Assembly: GCA_028283825.1 (NCBI GenBank)
Contig: JAPWJW010000003.1
Span: 1,612,501 to 1,676,500, forward strand
From: Azospirillaceae bacterium
GTDB taxonomy: Bacteria; Pseudomonadota; Alphaproteobacteria; Azospirillales; Azospirillaceae
Length of the DNA stretch: 64,000 nt
Direction of reading: 5' to 3'
Shown: in pieces, positions 29,701 through 36,865 of the stretch
Position numbering within the stretch: position 1 is the first letter of the stretch
Layout: every line of letters begins with the position of its first letter
Program-made: the position numbers and the translations under genes
Notes under the pieces: model-generated
The model's database searches: none
The model's input: only the letters and a program-made list of their open reading frames with translations
Told to the model about the DNA's origin: nothing

Positions 29701-30172
29701 GGGCGGCGTGCGCTACCGCCTGGCGGGCGACGGCGCGGACGGCACGCCCCTGCTGCTGGCCGCCGAGCGCAGCGGCCGGTCCAAGGGGGCGGCCTCGCGC
29801 CATGACAGCCCGGCGGCGGCCACCGGCGGCAAGCGCCGCGCCCTGCGCCTGGGCCGGGGCATGCTGTCGGCCGGCGCCAGCGGCGATGAGACGTCGGTGT
29901 TGCTGCCCCTGATGCGGGAGCCGAACTGGGCGCCGGATGGCCTGCTGCTGCTGCACCTGGCCCTGGTCAGCCAGGCGTCGCTGCAACAGAAGGCCGCCAT
30001 CCTGAAGGACCTGCGCCTGTACGAGGATCTGTTCGACGCCTACCATGAGACGGAGCAGGGCGCCGAGGCGGGCAACCAGAACGGGGACGGTGGTTTCGCC
30101 GCCTTCCTGGAAAAGCTGACGCCGCGCGACCTGGTGCTGTCCACCGCGGCGCAACTGGTGCGGGGAAGCTGA
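26747..30172 (+). CDS. Enlarged GlmS-like glutamine amidotransferase / double-SIS protein
   Basis: This is a divergent relative of glucosamine-6-phosphate synthase (GlmS, fructose-6-P + Gln). At 1141 aa it is nearly twice the usual 600. The N-terminal nucleophile Cys2 (MCGIAGFLG) is kept, but about 130 residues are inserted before the RGRDSAGI motif (158-165). Normal class-II amidotransferase motifs follow: AHTRWASHG (257-265), NGDIDNY (303-309) and TDTKVIP (330-336). SIS1 spans about 525-665 with SQSGTTTDT (584-592) and VASTKAF (637-643). SIS2 spans about 700-850. A C-terminal extension of about 290 residues has no recognised domain. A normal glmS probably exists elsewhere; the true substrate is unknown. 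Confidence 0.8.
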   Translation: MCGIAGFLGNRNWTRTADLSWLKAVADGLAAAPPSDPTAIDAALDGLVARFTDLMSFPTHMAVVAEPQGPAALLTTVADRIDALEAALRSGAAARDAAVERTAERLRDYAWQLRTEVLGNIGRTLALLPEGAKAPRPQQAVAWAAEQVLENLDRLEVRGRDSAGIALQITIAHRFTLDDLPAALRAQAAERLAVGDRHEGLALHVLADGRTTVRFTYKVATLIGRLGDNGAFLRGRMRADGVLWAVAAHAAGFSAIAHTRWASHGAISLPNCHPMNARLANEAAAGPNATSLAPDADIMVALNGDIDNYRALTESAIAGTGHTLPAEVTTDTKVIPVLFRLEGEGGGNAGRFLTTMRRLEGSMAVILQHPADPERLQIGQKGSGQSLFVAEVADGLIVASENYGLAPRSRRSVPLAQVERGGLAVTLSVAEGEPALAARMIDDGTTAPLKADPIEIFSRDIFRGRHDHFFEKEVHEAPSSVRKTLAGRYRRQDRRVSFDLVASGGDTGPWAGLRARLVDTTKPPVRRILVTGQGTAAIAAMGIEHLIRLALDRSSVTVTSAKASELSTNLDGKVLDDTLVIAISQSGTTTDTNRTVDLARAAGAWIHAIVNRRNSPLVRKSDSHLFTSDGRDIEMAVASTKAFYSQVAAGKLTALCLADALGTLPPQQIHDEMVALESLPQRIQEVLDDEGAIAACAKAYAPRNRYWAVVGNGANKVAAEEIRIKLSELCYKSIPVDYTEDKKHIDLSTEPLTLVVANDLPPLLAQDTAKEVAIFKAHNGKPIVFAAKGETCFAPYAEAVVHLPSAGAGLDFIMATVAGHLWGFHAALAIDAESRPFREVAATLDQALADPNRPVTPVATSLAAIIDRIADGQLDAALPASYTARLAKLTSALPMLDTPGGKQERTAIINRGLDLLRLVFEETSRPIDTIRHQAKTVTVGISRPGREISPLLLAALADLGAAPSDLAEPERQLLIALSTLVIGVEGGVRYRLAGDGADGTPLLLAAERSGRSKGAASRHDSPAAATGGKRRALRLGRGMLSAGASGDETSVLLPLMREPNWAPDGLLLLHLALVSQASLQQKAAILKDLRLYEDLFDAYHETEQGAEAGNQNGDGGFAAFLEKLTPRDLVLSTAAQLVRGS

Positions 30173-30274
30173 CCACCCTGGGTGCCCGCTTGGTCGCAGA
30201 CCCTGGTCTGGGGGCCCAAACATTTGGCGGGCATGCTATCCTCGCCATCGGCACATGAGGAAGGCGGACGGCAA

Positions 30275-30985
30275 GTGACGGGACAACGGCAGACGGAACG
30301 CCTGGCGGGCAAGACGGCGGTGGTGACGGGTGCCGCGGACGGCCTGGGCCGCGCCATCGCGGTGGCGCTGGCGCGCGAAGGTGCCGACATGGTGCTGCAC
30401 CATCTGCTGCCCGACGAGGCCGCCGCCGCGACGGAAACCGCGCGCCAGGTCCAGTCCCTGGGCCGCACCGGCGTGGTGGTGCAGGCCGACATCACCCGAT
30501 CCTCCGGCGCCTACACCCTGGCGGCGGCGGCGGTGGCGGCCTTCGATCACATCGACATCCTGGTGAACAACGCCGGCTTCCGCCTGATGCTGCCGTTCGA
30601 CGAGATGACGCAGGAACTGTTCGACGCCACCATGGCGGCCAACATGGGCAGCACCTTCCTGATGGTGCGCCACCTGCTGCCCCTGATGCAGAAGCGGGGC
30701 TATGGCCGCATCGTCACCACGGTGGACACCGCCGCCATGGAAGGGGCGCGCGGCATGACGGCCTATGGCGCCGCCGCGTCCGCCCTGCTGGGTTTCACCC
30801 GCAGCCTGGTGCATGAACTGGGCGACAACGACATCGCCGCCAACTGCGTCAGCCCCGCCCAGGTGCCGGCGCACGGGATCACGGGCGGTGAGGAGGATTG
30901 GGAAAACGTCACGCCGGCCTACGTCTTCCTGGCCAGCGACGACGGCTACGCCATGGTCGGCCAATGCCTGCGGCCTAGTCCGTAA
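30275..30985 (+). CDS. SDR-family oxidoreductase-like protein with degenerate active site
   Basis: This short-chain dehydrogenase/reductase fold has the NAD(P) motif TGAADGLGRA near residue 17, NNAG, and the helix-4 Asn in MAANMGSTFL. The catalytic positions look altered. The usual YxxxK reads YGAAA, so Lys is missing. The serine of the IVNISS strand reads IVTTVDT. The C-terminal VDGG is replaced by a short CLRPSP end. It may therefore be non-catalytic or use another mechanism. A GTG start at 30275 gives a normal SDR N-terminus (236 aa); an ATG at 30233 is possible. It lies about 100 nt after the GlmS-like gene on the same strand. Confidence 0.75.
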   Translation: MTGQRQTERLAGKTAVVTGAADGLGRAIAVALAREGADMVLHHLLPDEAAAATETARQVQSLGRTGVVVQADITRSSGAYTLAAAAVAAFDHIDILVNNAGFRLMLPFDEMTQELFDATMAANMGSTFLMVRHLLPLMQKRGYGRIVTTVDTAAMEGARGMTAYGAAASALLGFTRSLVHELGDNDIAANCVSPAQVPAHGITGGEEDWENVTPAYVFLASDDGYAMVGQCLRPSP

Positions 30986-30992
30986 CGTTTGC

Positions 30993-31118
30993 CCTCAGGC
31001 GCCGGGCGGGCCCATCCGGGCCCTTGGCTGATCCTCGATTTCCAGTCCGCTTCGCTCCCCGGAAATCTCCGGCGGATGCGGTCGCGTCCTACAGCGGCAT
31101 GAGTATCTCATGCCGCTG
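30993..31118 (-). repeat. Multi-hairpin intergenic element, copy 5
   Basis: It starts CCTCAGGCGCC 7 nt after the SDR stop. It contains H4 (GGGCCC-GGAT-GGGCCC), H3 (GATTTCC/GGAAATC), H2, GTAG, and H1 (31092-31103/31107-31118) when read on minus. It lacks H5. It ends 15 nt before the phhA stop, so it fills a convergent junction. Confidence 0.85.
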
Positions 31119-31133
31119 GTGCGCCCCAACCAG

Positions 31134-31988
31134 TTACTCAAAAACCCTATCGCCGGGCTGCGCCTGGTCGGCCGGCAGGTCGGGCAGGGTCGCCAGCTTG
31201 GCATAGAGGGGGCCGAAGTCCTGGGCCGTGGCCTGGAACAGCTGGTCGAAGCTGTCCAGCACGAAGTAGGTCTGCTGGTAGTCGTCGATGCGGTAGCGGG
31301 TGCGCATCACCCGTTCCAGGTCGAAACCGACGCGCAAGGGTTCGGGGCTGTCGATGCAATACTGCGTCTCCCCGCGTGACGACAGCATGCCGGCGCCATA
31401 GGCGCGCAGGCCCGACGCCGTGTTGATCAGGCCGAATTCCACCATGTACCAGTACAGCCGCGCCAGGCGTTCCAGGTCGCCGGCATCCTTGGCCTCGGCC
31501 CCCTTGGCGCCGTAGGCCTGGAGGTAGTTGGCGAATACCGGATGCATCAGCAGCGGCACATGGCCGAAGAAGTCATGGAACACGTCCGGTTCCACCAGGT
31601 AGTCCATCTCATCCGCGCGGCGGATCCAGTTGGTGACGGGAAAGCGCCGGGCGGCCAGGTGCCCGAAGAACACGTCGTTGGGCAGCAGGCCCGGCACCGC
31701 CACCAGGGTCCAGCCGGTGGCCCGGGACAGGACATCGCTGGCGCGGTCGAAACGCGGGATGCCGTCGCCGGCGTCCAGGCGGGCCAGGCTGTCCATGAAC
31801 TCCGGCGCGGCATAGCGCGGCAGCAAGGCGGATTGCTGGCCGTACAGCACCCGCCAGCGGGCGTGCTCCTCCGCCGTCAGGTTTTCCCAGTTCTGGGGCA
31901 CGGTGTAGTCCGCCGCCATGGCGCTGTAATCGCCCCGCAGGGGGGTATCGGACTTGCCGGTGGTGTTGACGGGTACGGCGCTGTTCAT
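31134..31988 (-). CDS. phhA: Phenylalanine 4-monooxygenase
   Basis: This is the non-haem iron, tetrahydropterin-dependent hydroxylase that turns L-phenylalanine into L-tyrosine. The 284-residue single-domain protein lacks the regulatory ACT domain of animal enzymes. Iron ligands fall at His138 and His143 (FHDFFGHVPL) and Glu184 (MVEFGLI), the same numbers as in the Chromobacterium violaceum enzyme. It sits next to an Lrp/AsnC regulator and hppD, which together channel Phe to homogentisate. No pterin dehydratase (phhB) gene is adjacent. Upstream (31989-32168) is a relatively AT-rich leader with two ACCATTTT direct repeats, possibly regulatory. Confidence 0.96.
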   Translation of the reverse strand: MNSAVPVNTTGKSDTPLRGDYSAMAADYTVPQNWENLTAEEHARWRVLYGQQSALLPRYAAPEFMDSLARLDAGDGIPRFDRASDVLSRATGWTLVAVPGLLPNDVFFGHLAARRFPVTNWIRRADEMDYLVEPDVFHDFFGHVPLLMHPVFANYLQAYGAKGAEAKDAGDLERLARLYWYMVEFGLINTASGLRAYGAGMLSSRGETQYCIDSPEPLRVGFDLERVMRTRYRIDDYQQTYFVLDSFDQLFQATAQDFGPLYAKLATLPDLPADQAQPGDRVFE

Positions 31989-32168
31989 GGGCCCGGTTCT
32001 CCCTGATTTTAGGGGCCGGGAACACCGGCCTTATCCGGGAACCATTTTATCGCCGAACTGGCACCATTTTCTTGCGATCATGCCCCACAGCGCCCAGCCG
32101 CTGACAACTTCATGCCGTAGCGGATCTCGATCCAGCAATCTTATGCCGCCTGAAATATTCACATGCGT

Positions 32169-32318
32169 GACCTTTGATCGTGACCGATCAAAGGTCCCCT
32201 CAATCGCCGGGCGCTGGCATCCGCCAGCTTGGCTATCCTCGTTCCGCCCTGCGGTGCTCACTCCGGGGCCAGCCGTCGCCGGCCTCCAGCGGCACGAGAC
32301 TAAGTCTCGCGCTGCTGG
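32169..32318 (-). repeat. Multi-hairpin intergenic element, copy 6
   Basis: Reading on minus: an altered H1 (32286-32301/32303-32318), a degenerate H2, the same variant centre as copy 2 (GAGCACCGCAGGGCGGA), H4 (GCTGGC-GGAT-GCCAGC), then H5 (32169-32180/32185-32196; GACC/GGTC outer pairs). It ends 2 nt from the Lrp-gene stop codon and fills most of the phhA-lrp gap. Confidence 0.8.
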
Positions 32319-32320
32319 TT

Positions 32321-32812
32321 TCAGTCGCGCGCCAGGTCGGCGGCGGACGGCAGCGGCACGGCGGTGGAGTGCTTGACCACGTCCAGCACGAAGCTGGAGC
32401 GCACGTCCTTCACCCCCGGAATCTGCAGCAGCCTTTTCATCGACACCTCGGCGAAGGCCTCCAGGTCCGTCACCACCACCTGCACCAGGTAATCCATGGT
32501 GCCGGTCATGACGAAGCAGGACACCACCTCGGGTATCTGGCTGACCAGGCGGCGGAACACGGCGTCGCCTTCCGCGTTCTGGTCGATCTTGACCTCGACG
32601 AAGGCGACCACGCCCAGGCCCAGGCGGCGGCGGTCCAGGATGGCGGCGTAGCCCTGGATGTAGCCCTGGTCCTCCAGATCCTTCACCCGGCGCAGACAGG
32701 GGGACGGCGACAGGCCCACCGCCTCCGCCAGATCCACATTGGAAAGGCGCCCGTTGCGCTGCAGCGTATCCAGGATGCGCAGATCTGCCGCATCCAGCGA
32801 CGATTTACCCAT
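32321..32812 (-). CDS. Lrp/AsnC family transcriptional regulator (likely of Phe/Tyr catabolism)
   Basis: This DNA-binding regulator has an AsnC-type winged HTH (about 1-60, starting LDAADLRILDTLQRNGRLSNVDLAEAVGLS) and a C-terminal RAM effector domain (about 70-150). The length of 163 aa is typical. It lies between phhA and hppD and is divergent from hppD. The 136-bp shared spacer holds a perfect 6-bp dyad (32837-32854), a good candidate operator for autoregulation and hppD control. The likely effector is an aromatic amino acid, by context only. Confidence 0.93.
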   Translation of the reverse strand: MGKSSLDAADLRILDTLQRNGRLSNVDLAEAVGLSPSPCLRRVKDLEDQGYIQGYAAILDRRRLGLGVVAFVEVKIDQNAEGDAVFRRLVSQIPEVVSCFVMTGTMDYLVQVVVTDLEAFAEVSMKRLLQIPGVKDVRSSFVLDVVKHSTAVPLPSAADLARD

Positions 32813-32836
32813 TGTGATGCCGCCTTAATAAATTCC

Positions 32837-32854
32837 TGAGCACAACATTGCTCA
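32837..32854. promoter_or_regulatory. Dyad operator candidate between the Lrp gene and hppD
   Basis: TGAGCA-CAACAT-TGCTCA is a perfect 6-bp inverted repeat with a 6-bp AT-richer centre. The size and layout resemble Lrp/AsnC sites. It lies 25 bp from the regulator start and about 95 bp from the hppD start. Confidence 0.55.
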
Positions 32855-32948
32855 ATCTTGGCCAAACGCGGCAGACTTCGCAAGGAAATGCCGGGTCGCC
32901 GGGCGTATCATGAGGCAAATGACGCTTCTAACAGGGAGAGCGACCCGC

Positions 32949-34076
<1,128 letters not shown>

Positions 34077-34100
34077 GTTTTGCCGTCGGCGTAAAGACCA

Positions 34101-34133
34101 AGGGCGGCATCCTCGCGGGTGCCGCCCTTTTTT
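34101..34133 (+). terminator. Intrinsic terminator of hppD
   Basis: A 12-bp stem AGGGCGGCATCC / GGGTGCCGCCCT with loop TCGC is followed by TTTTTT. It is nearly the same hairpin as at 34858 and as the core of the 21-70 inverted repeat. Confidence 0.9.
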
Positions 34134-34151
34134 CTGGCCGTATCGACAATG

Positions 34152-34192
34152 TTGACACGCCCCACCATGGGGATAACGTATCGTAGTCGATA
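34152..34192 (+). promoter_or_regulatory. mazEF promoter and autoregulatory dyad
   Basis: A perfect -35 TTGACA (34152-34157) is followed 16-18 nt later by a weak -10 (TAACGT or ACGTAT). The inverted repeat TATCG-TAGT-CGATA (34179-34192) sits between promoter and Shine-Dalgarno, where a MazE/MazF operator is expected. Confidence 0.5.
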
Positions 34193-34209
34193 TGGCAGGA
34201 GGCGATCCC

Positions 34210-34452
34210 GTGCGTGTGACCGTGAAGAAATGGGGCAACAGCGCGTCCGTCCGCATCCCGGTGGCGATCATGGAGGCGGTGGGCCTGGAGATCGACGCCA
34301 CGGTCGATATCCGCGAAGACGGCAACCGCATCGTGATCGAGCCCGTCGCCAAGGACACGGATGACCTGGCCGACCTGGTTGCCGGCATCACCCCGGAAAA
34401 CCTTCATGCCGAGGCCGACTTCGGCCCAGCGACCGGCAATGAGGCCCTGTGA
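34210..34452 (+). CDS. mazE: MazE-type antitoxin (AbrB/SpoVT fold)
   Basis: This is the antitoxin of a type II toxin-antitoxin module; it binds DNA by an AbrB-like swapped-hairpin domain and neutralises MazF. The N-terminal VTVKKWGNSASVRIPVAIMEA is the classic MazE signature; the C-terminal part is acidic and toxin-binding. The GTG at 34210 is chosen because a perfect AGGAGG (34197-34202) lies 7 nt upstream; the in-frame ATG at 34192 lies before that site. The product is 80 aa. Its TGA abuts the mazF ATG, so the two are co-translated. Confidence 0.93.
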   Translation: MRVTVKKWGNSASVRIPVAIMEAVGLEIDATVDIREDGNRIVIEPVAKDTDDLADLVAGITPENLHAEADFGPATGNEAL

Positions 34453-34785
34453 ATGAGCTACGTCCCGGACGCCGGGGACGTGGTGTGGCTGCAATTCAAC
34501 CCGCAGGCGGGGCACGAACAGGCCGGCCACCGCCCGGCCGTGGTGCTGAGCCCGGCAAGCTATAACAGGCGAACGGGCCTGATGCTGTGTTGCCCGATGA
34601 CGACGCAGATCAAAGGCTATCCCTTCGAGGTCGTGCTCGGCCCGGACAGGACCCAAGCCGTGTTGGCCGACCAGGTCAAAAGCCTGGATTGGCAGGTCCG
34701 GCAGGCGCAGTTCAAAGGAAAGATCGGCGCGGCGGAACTGTCCGAAATCCGCCGGAAGGCGACCGCCCTGATCGGCAAGCCGTGA
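34453..34785 (+). CDS. mazF: MazF-type endoribonuclease toxin
   Basis: This sequence-specific endoribonuclease toxin has a CcdB/PemK fold. The 110-residue protein starts MSYVPDAGDVVWLQFNPQAGHEQAGHRPAVVLSP in the usual way, with the GHRPAVVLS strand that carries catalytic Arg, and ends with the helix ELSEIRRKATALIG. Start and stop of mazE and mazF abut (TGA|ATG). A terminator follows at 34858. The module stands convergent with higBA. RNA cleavage specificity cannot be predicted. Confidence 0.95.
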   Translation: MSYVPDAGDVVWLQFNPQAGHEQAGHRPAVVLSPASYNRRTGLMLCCPMTTQIKGYPFEVVLGPDRTQAVLADQVKSLDWQVRQAQFKGKIGAAELSEIRRKATALIGKP

Positions 34786-34857
34786 TCACGCGCAGGCAAC
34801 TTCCATGCCCTGTTTATCAGGGGCGCCGGGCACGAGTCTGTTCCGGCAGAAAAACGC

Positions 34858-34890
34858 AGGGCGACATCCGCGACGGGTGCCGCCCTTTTT
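34858..34890 (+). terminator. Intrinsic terminator of mazEF
   Basis: Stem AGGGCGACATCC / GGGTGCCGCCCT has one mismatch and one G-T pair and is followed by TTTTT. It lies between the convergent mazEF and higBA modules and is the same hairpin type as after hppD. Confidence 0.85.
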
Positions 34891-34907
34891 GTTTTGTCCG
34901 GTTCGCA

Positions 34908-35207
34908 TCAGGCCGAAAGCTGAAGCTCCTGGATCGGTACGTCCTTTAGTGCCGCCCGGGCGTCATGTATCGACACCGCATTCTGCAGGTTCATCCAGAA
35001 TTCGGGGGTCGTATTAAGCGCGACGGAGAACCGCACCGCGGTCTCTGGCGTTATGTTCGCACTCTCATTCACGATGTTGCTGACATGCTTCCGGGTCAGC
35101 CCCGTCGCTTCAGCCAATTTCGTGATGCTAATTCCCCTGGGCTCCAGATAGTGGGCCTGGAGAATACGCCCCGGCGCGGTCGGACGACGCTCGCGTCTAG
35201 CCATCAT
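34908..35207 (-). CDS. higA: HigA-family antitoxin (XRE-type)
   Basis: This is the antitoxin of the HigBA type II module. It has a helix-turn-helix of the HigA/VapI group with ISITKLAEATGLTRKHVSNIVNE and the family end segment TPEFWMNLQNAVSIHDAR, at the normal length (99 aa). It follows the toxin gene, the reversed order typical of higBA, with a 38-nt gap. It probably represses its own promoter upstream of higB, where inverted repeats are seen. Confidence 0.93.
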   Translation of the reverse strand: MMARRERRPTAPGRILQAHYLEPRGISITKLAEATGLTRKHVSNIVNESANITPETAVRFSVALNTTPEFWMNLQNAVSIHDARAALKDVPIQELQLSA

Positions 35208-35245
35208 GGCGCTTCGCCTTACGCATGGTCACTGCCCTGGGTGGG

Positions 35246-35521
35246 TCAGTGATAGTCCTCAAAATCGACGTCGAAGACCTCTGGCGGCTTCCACTTGAAC
35301 GTAATGCAGTAATTGCCATTCACATGCATGCTGTAGGTTCCCCGCCTATCGCCTGACAGTTCATGGAAATCCTTCACGCCAGTGAAATCCTTCAGGTCGG
35401 TCGCGGCATCGAGGTGATCTAAAATCAGAATGGCGGCGCTGTGGTAACGGGGCCCGATCTTGGCCGTTCTGCCTGTGTCGAACAGCTCTTGCAGGCCTTT
35501 GCTCTTGAAGCCCGTGATCAC
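35246..35521 (-). CDS. higB: HigB/RelE-family toxin
   Basis: This ribosome-dependent mRNA interferase of the RelE/HigB superfamily contains GFKSKGLQELFDTGRTAKI, the RRGTYSMHVNGNYCITFKW core and the C-terminal DVDFEDYH, all typical of HigB. The GTG at 35521 gives the usual 91-92-residue length. A GTG at 35557 (103 aa) keeps the frame open and cannot be excluded, since neither has a good Shine-Dalgarno. It is the first gene of the higBA unit on minus. Confidence 0.9.
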   Translation of the reverse strand: MITGFKSKGLQELFDTGRTAKIGPRYHSAAILILDHLDAATDLKDFTGVKDFHELSGDRRGTYSMHVNGNYCITFKWKPPEVFDVDFEDYH

Positions 35522-35552
35522 AGCGGCACCCAGCGATTTCGCATCACCGGAA

Positions 35553-35593
35553 GTCACTGTAACCCATTTGGTGACGAAACCACAATGGTTACA
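35553..35593. promoter_or_regulatory. Inverted-repeat region upstream of higB (HigA operator candidate)
   Basis: TGTAACCCATT (35558-35568) and AATGGTTACA (35584-35593) form an imperfect inverted repeat. An overlapping GTCAC...GTGAC pair is at 35553-35557/35571-35575. The position is right for autorepression by HigA. Confidence 0.5.
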
Positions 35594-35615
35594 TCACACA
35601 GTCCGTCCGGTCAGC

Positions 35616-36458
35616 TTAAGGCCCCTCGAACGCCCGGTCGTGATCCAGGCTGGGCACCATGCCGCGCGCCTCATCCACCTTGGACAGGTCCAGGTCGGCG
35701 ACCAGGACGCCCGGCGCCTCGCCGCCGGCGTCGGCCACCACCTCGCCCCAGGGGCTGATGATCAGGGCGTGGCCATAGGTGGCGCGGCCGCCGTCGTGGA
35801 CGCCCACCTGCGCCGGGGCCAGGACCCAGCAGCCGGTCTCGATGGCGCGGGCGCGCAGCAGGACGTGCCAGTGGGCGCGGCCCGTGGGCACGGTGAAGGC
35901 CGAGGGCACGGTGATGATGCGGGTGCCCGCCTTGGCCAGGGCGCGGAACAGGTGGGGGAAACGCAGATCGTAACAGACGGTCAGGCCCAGGCCGCCCCAG
36001 GGCGTGTCCACCACGCGCGCGGTGTCACCGGGGCGGAAGGTGGCGCTTTCGCGGTACCGCTCCCCATTCGGCAGTTCCACATCGAACATGTGGAGCTTGT
36101 CGTAATGGGCCAGCACCTGGCCCGCCGGGTCGATGACGAAGCAGCGGTTGGCGGCGCGGCCGTCCTCCGTCAGGCAGGCCAGGGTGCCGGTCATCAGCCA
36201 CAGGCCGGTGTCGGCCGCCAGTTCGCGGAAACGGGTGAGCGCCGGGTGCGCTTCCTCGGCATAGGCGCCGGCCAGCACGCGGTCGCGGCCCTGGACCATG
36301 CGGGCCACGTTTTCCGGCAGGGTCGCCAGTTGCGCGCCCTGGTCCCGGGCCTGGCGCAGCAGGTCGGCCGCCGCGTCCAGGTTGGCCGCGATCTCCGGCC
36401 CGGCGGTCATTTGCAGGACCGCCGCGCGCACCGTGCCGGTGAAGGCTTCCCCCGCCAT
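35616..36458 (-). CDS. Carbon-nitrogen hydrolase (Nit1/Nit2-type nitrilase family)
   Basis: This nitrilase-superfamily amidase has the catalytic triad Glu49 (LPENV), Lys121 (YDKLHMFD) and Cys162 (VCYDLRFP). The motifs FDVELPNGERYRES and RAIETGCWVLAPAQVG are those of the Nit1/Nit2 branch. Members are deaminated-glutathione amidase or omega-amidase, so this is a likely metabolite-repair enzyme. The 280-residue length is normal. The ATG at 36458 starts 5 nt after the grxC stop, so the two genes form one unit, a common alphaproteobacterial pairing. In-frame extension upstream is rejected. Confidence 0.93.
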   Translation of the reverse strand: MAGEAFTGTVRAAVLQMTAGPEIAANLDAAADLLRQARDQGAQLATLPENVARMVQGRDRVLAGAYAEEAHPALTRFRELAADTGLWLMTGTLACLTEDGRAANRCFVIDPAGQVLAHYDKLHMFDVELPNGERYRESATFRPGDTARVVDTPWGGLGLTVCYDLRFPHLFRALAKAGTRIITVPSAFTVPTGRAHWHVLLRARAIETGCWVLAPAQVGVHDGGRATYGHALIISPWGEVVADAGGEAPGVLVADLDLSKVDEARGMVPSLDHDRAFEGP

Positions 36459-36463
36459 GGCCG

Positions 36464-36736
36464 TCAGGCCGCGCCGGCGGACAGGCCCAGCTTGGCATCC
36501 AGCCGGCCGGCGCGGTCCAAGGCGTGGATGTCGTCGCAACCGCCCAGGCCTTCATCATCCACGAAGATCTGCGGCACGGTGGTGCGGCCGTCGGCGCGCT
36601 GGATCATCTCCGGCTTGCGGCCGGGGTTGGCGATGACGTCGATCTCCTCATACGCCACACCTTTGGCATCCAGCAGCCGCTTGGCGCGGTGGCAGTAGGG
36701 GCAATAGGGGCTGCTGTAGATTTCAACGCGGGGCAT
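36464..36736 (-). CDS. grxC: Glutaredoxin 3 (GrxC)
   Basis: This small (90 aa) dithiol glutaredoxin has active site CPYC (Cys12, Cys15) in EIYSSPYCPYCHRAK. It also has the GSH-binding TTVPQIFVDDE and GGCDDIHALD motifs, typical of the GrxC/Grx3 class. It reduces protein disulfides with glutathione. The ATG at 36736 gives the conserved MPRVEIYSS start. It sits between comF (upstream, 129-bp gap) and the nitrilase gene (5-nt gap) on the same strand. The nitrilase-GrxC link fits glutathione metabolism. Confidence 0.96.
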   Translation of the reverse strand: MPRVEIYSSPYCPYCHRAKRLLDAKGVAYEEIDVIANPGRKPEMIQRADGRTTVPQIFVDDEGLGGCDDIHALDRAGRLDAKLGLSAGAA

Positions 36737-36865
36737 GGACCCGAACTCCCTGGAAGACATTTGGACGACCATAACCGGTCGGGAAGGACATGGTTCAGAT
36801 ATTGGCGCAATCGGCCGCGCGCGCCAAGGTTGGGTGCGCAACCCAGCCCCGAATTTAGAGTGCCT

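Noticed and set aside
27119-30223. 1034-codon open frame antisense to the GlmS-like gene
   Set aside because: Low-complexity His/Gln/Gly-rich product with no family; a shadow of the strongly recognised sense gene.
32072-32092. Sigma-54-like TGGCAC...TTGC near phhA
   Set aside because: Spacing between GG and GC is 12 rather than 10 and the orientation points away from phhA.
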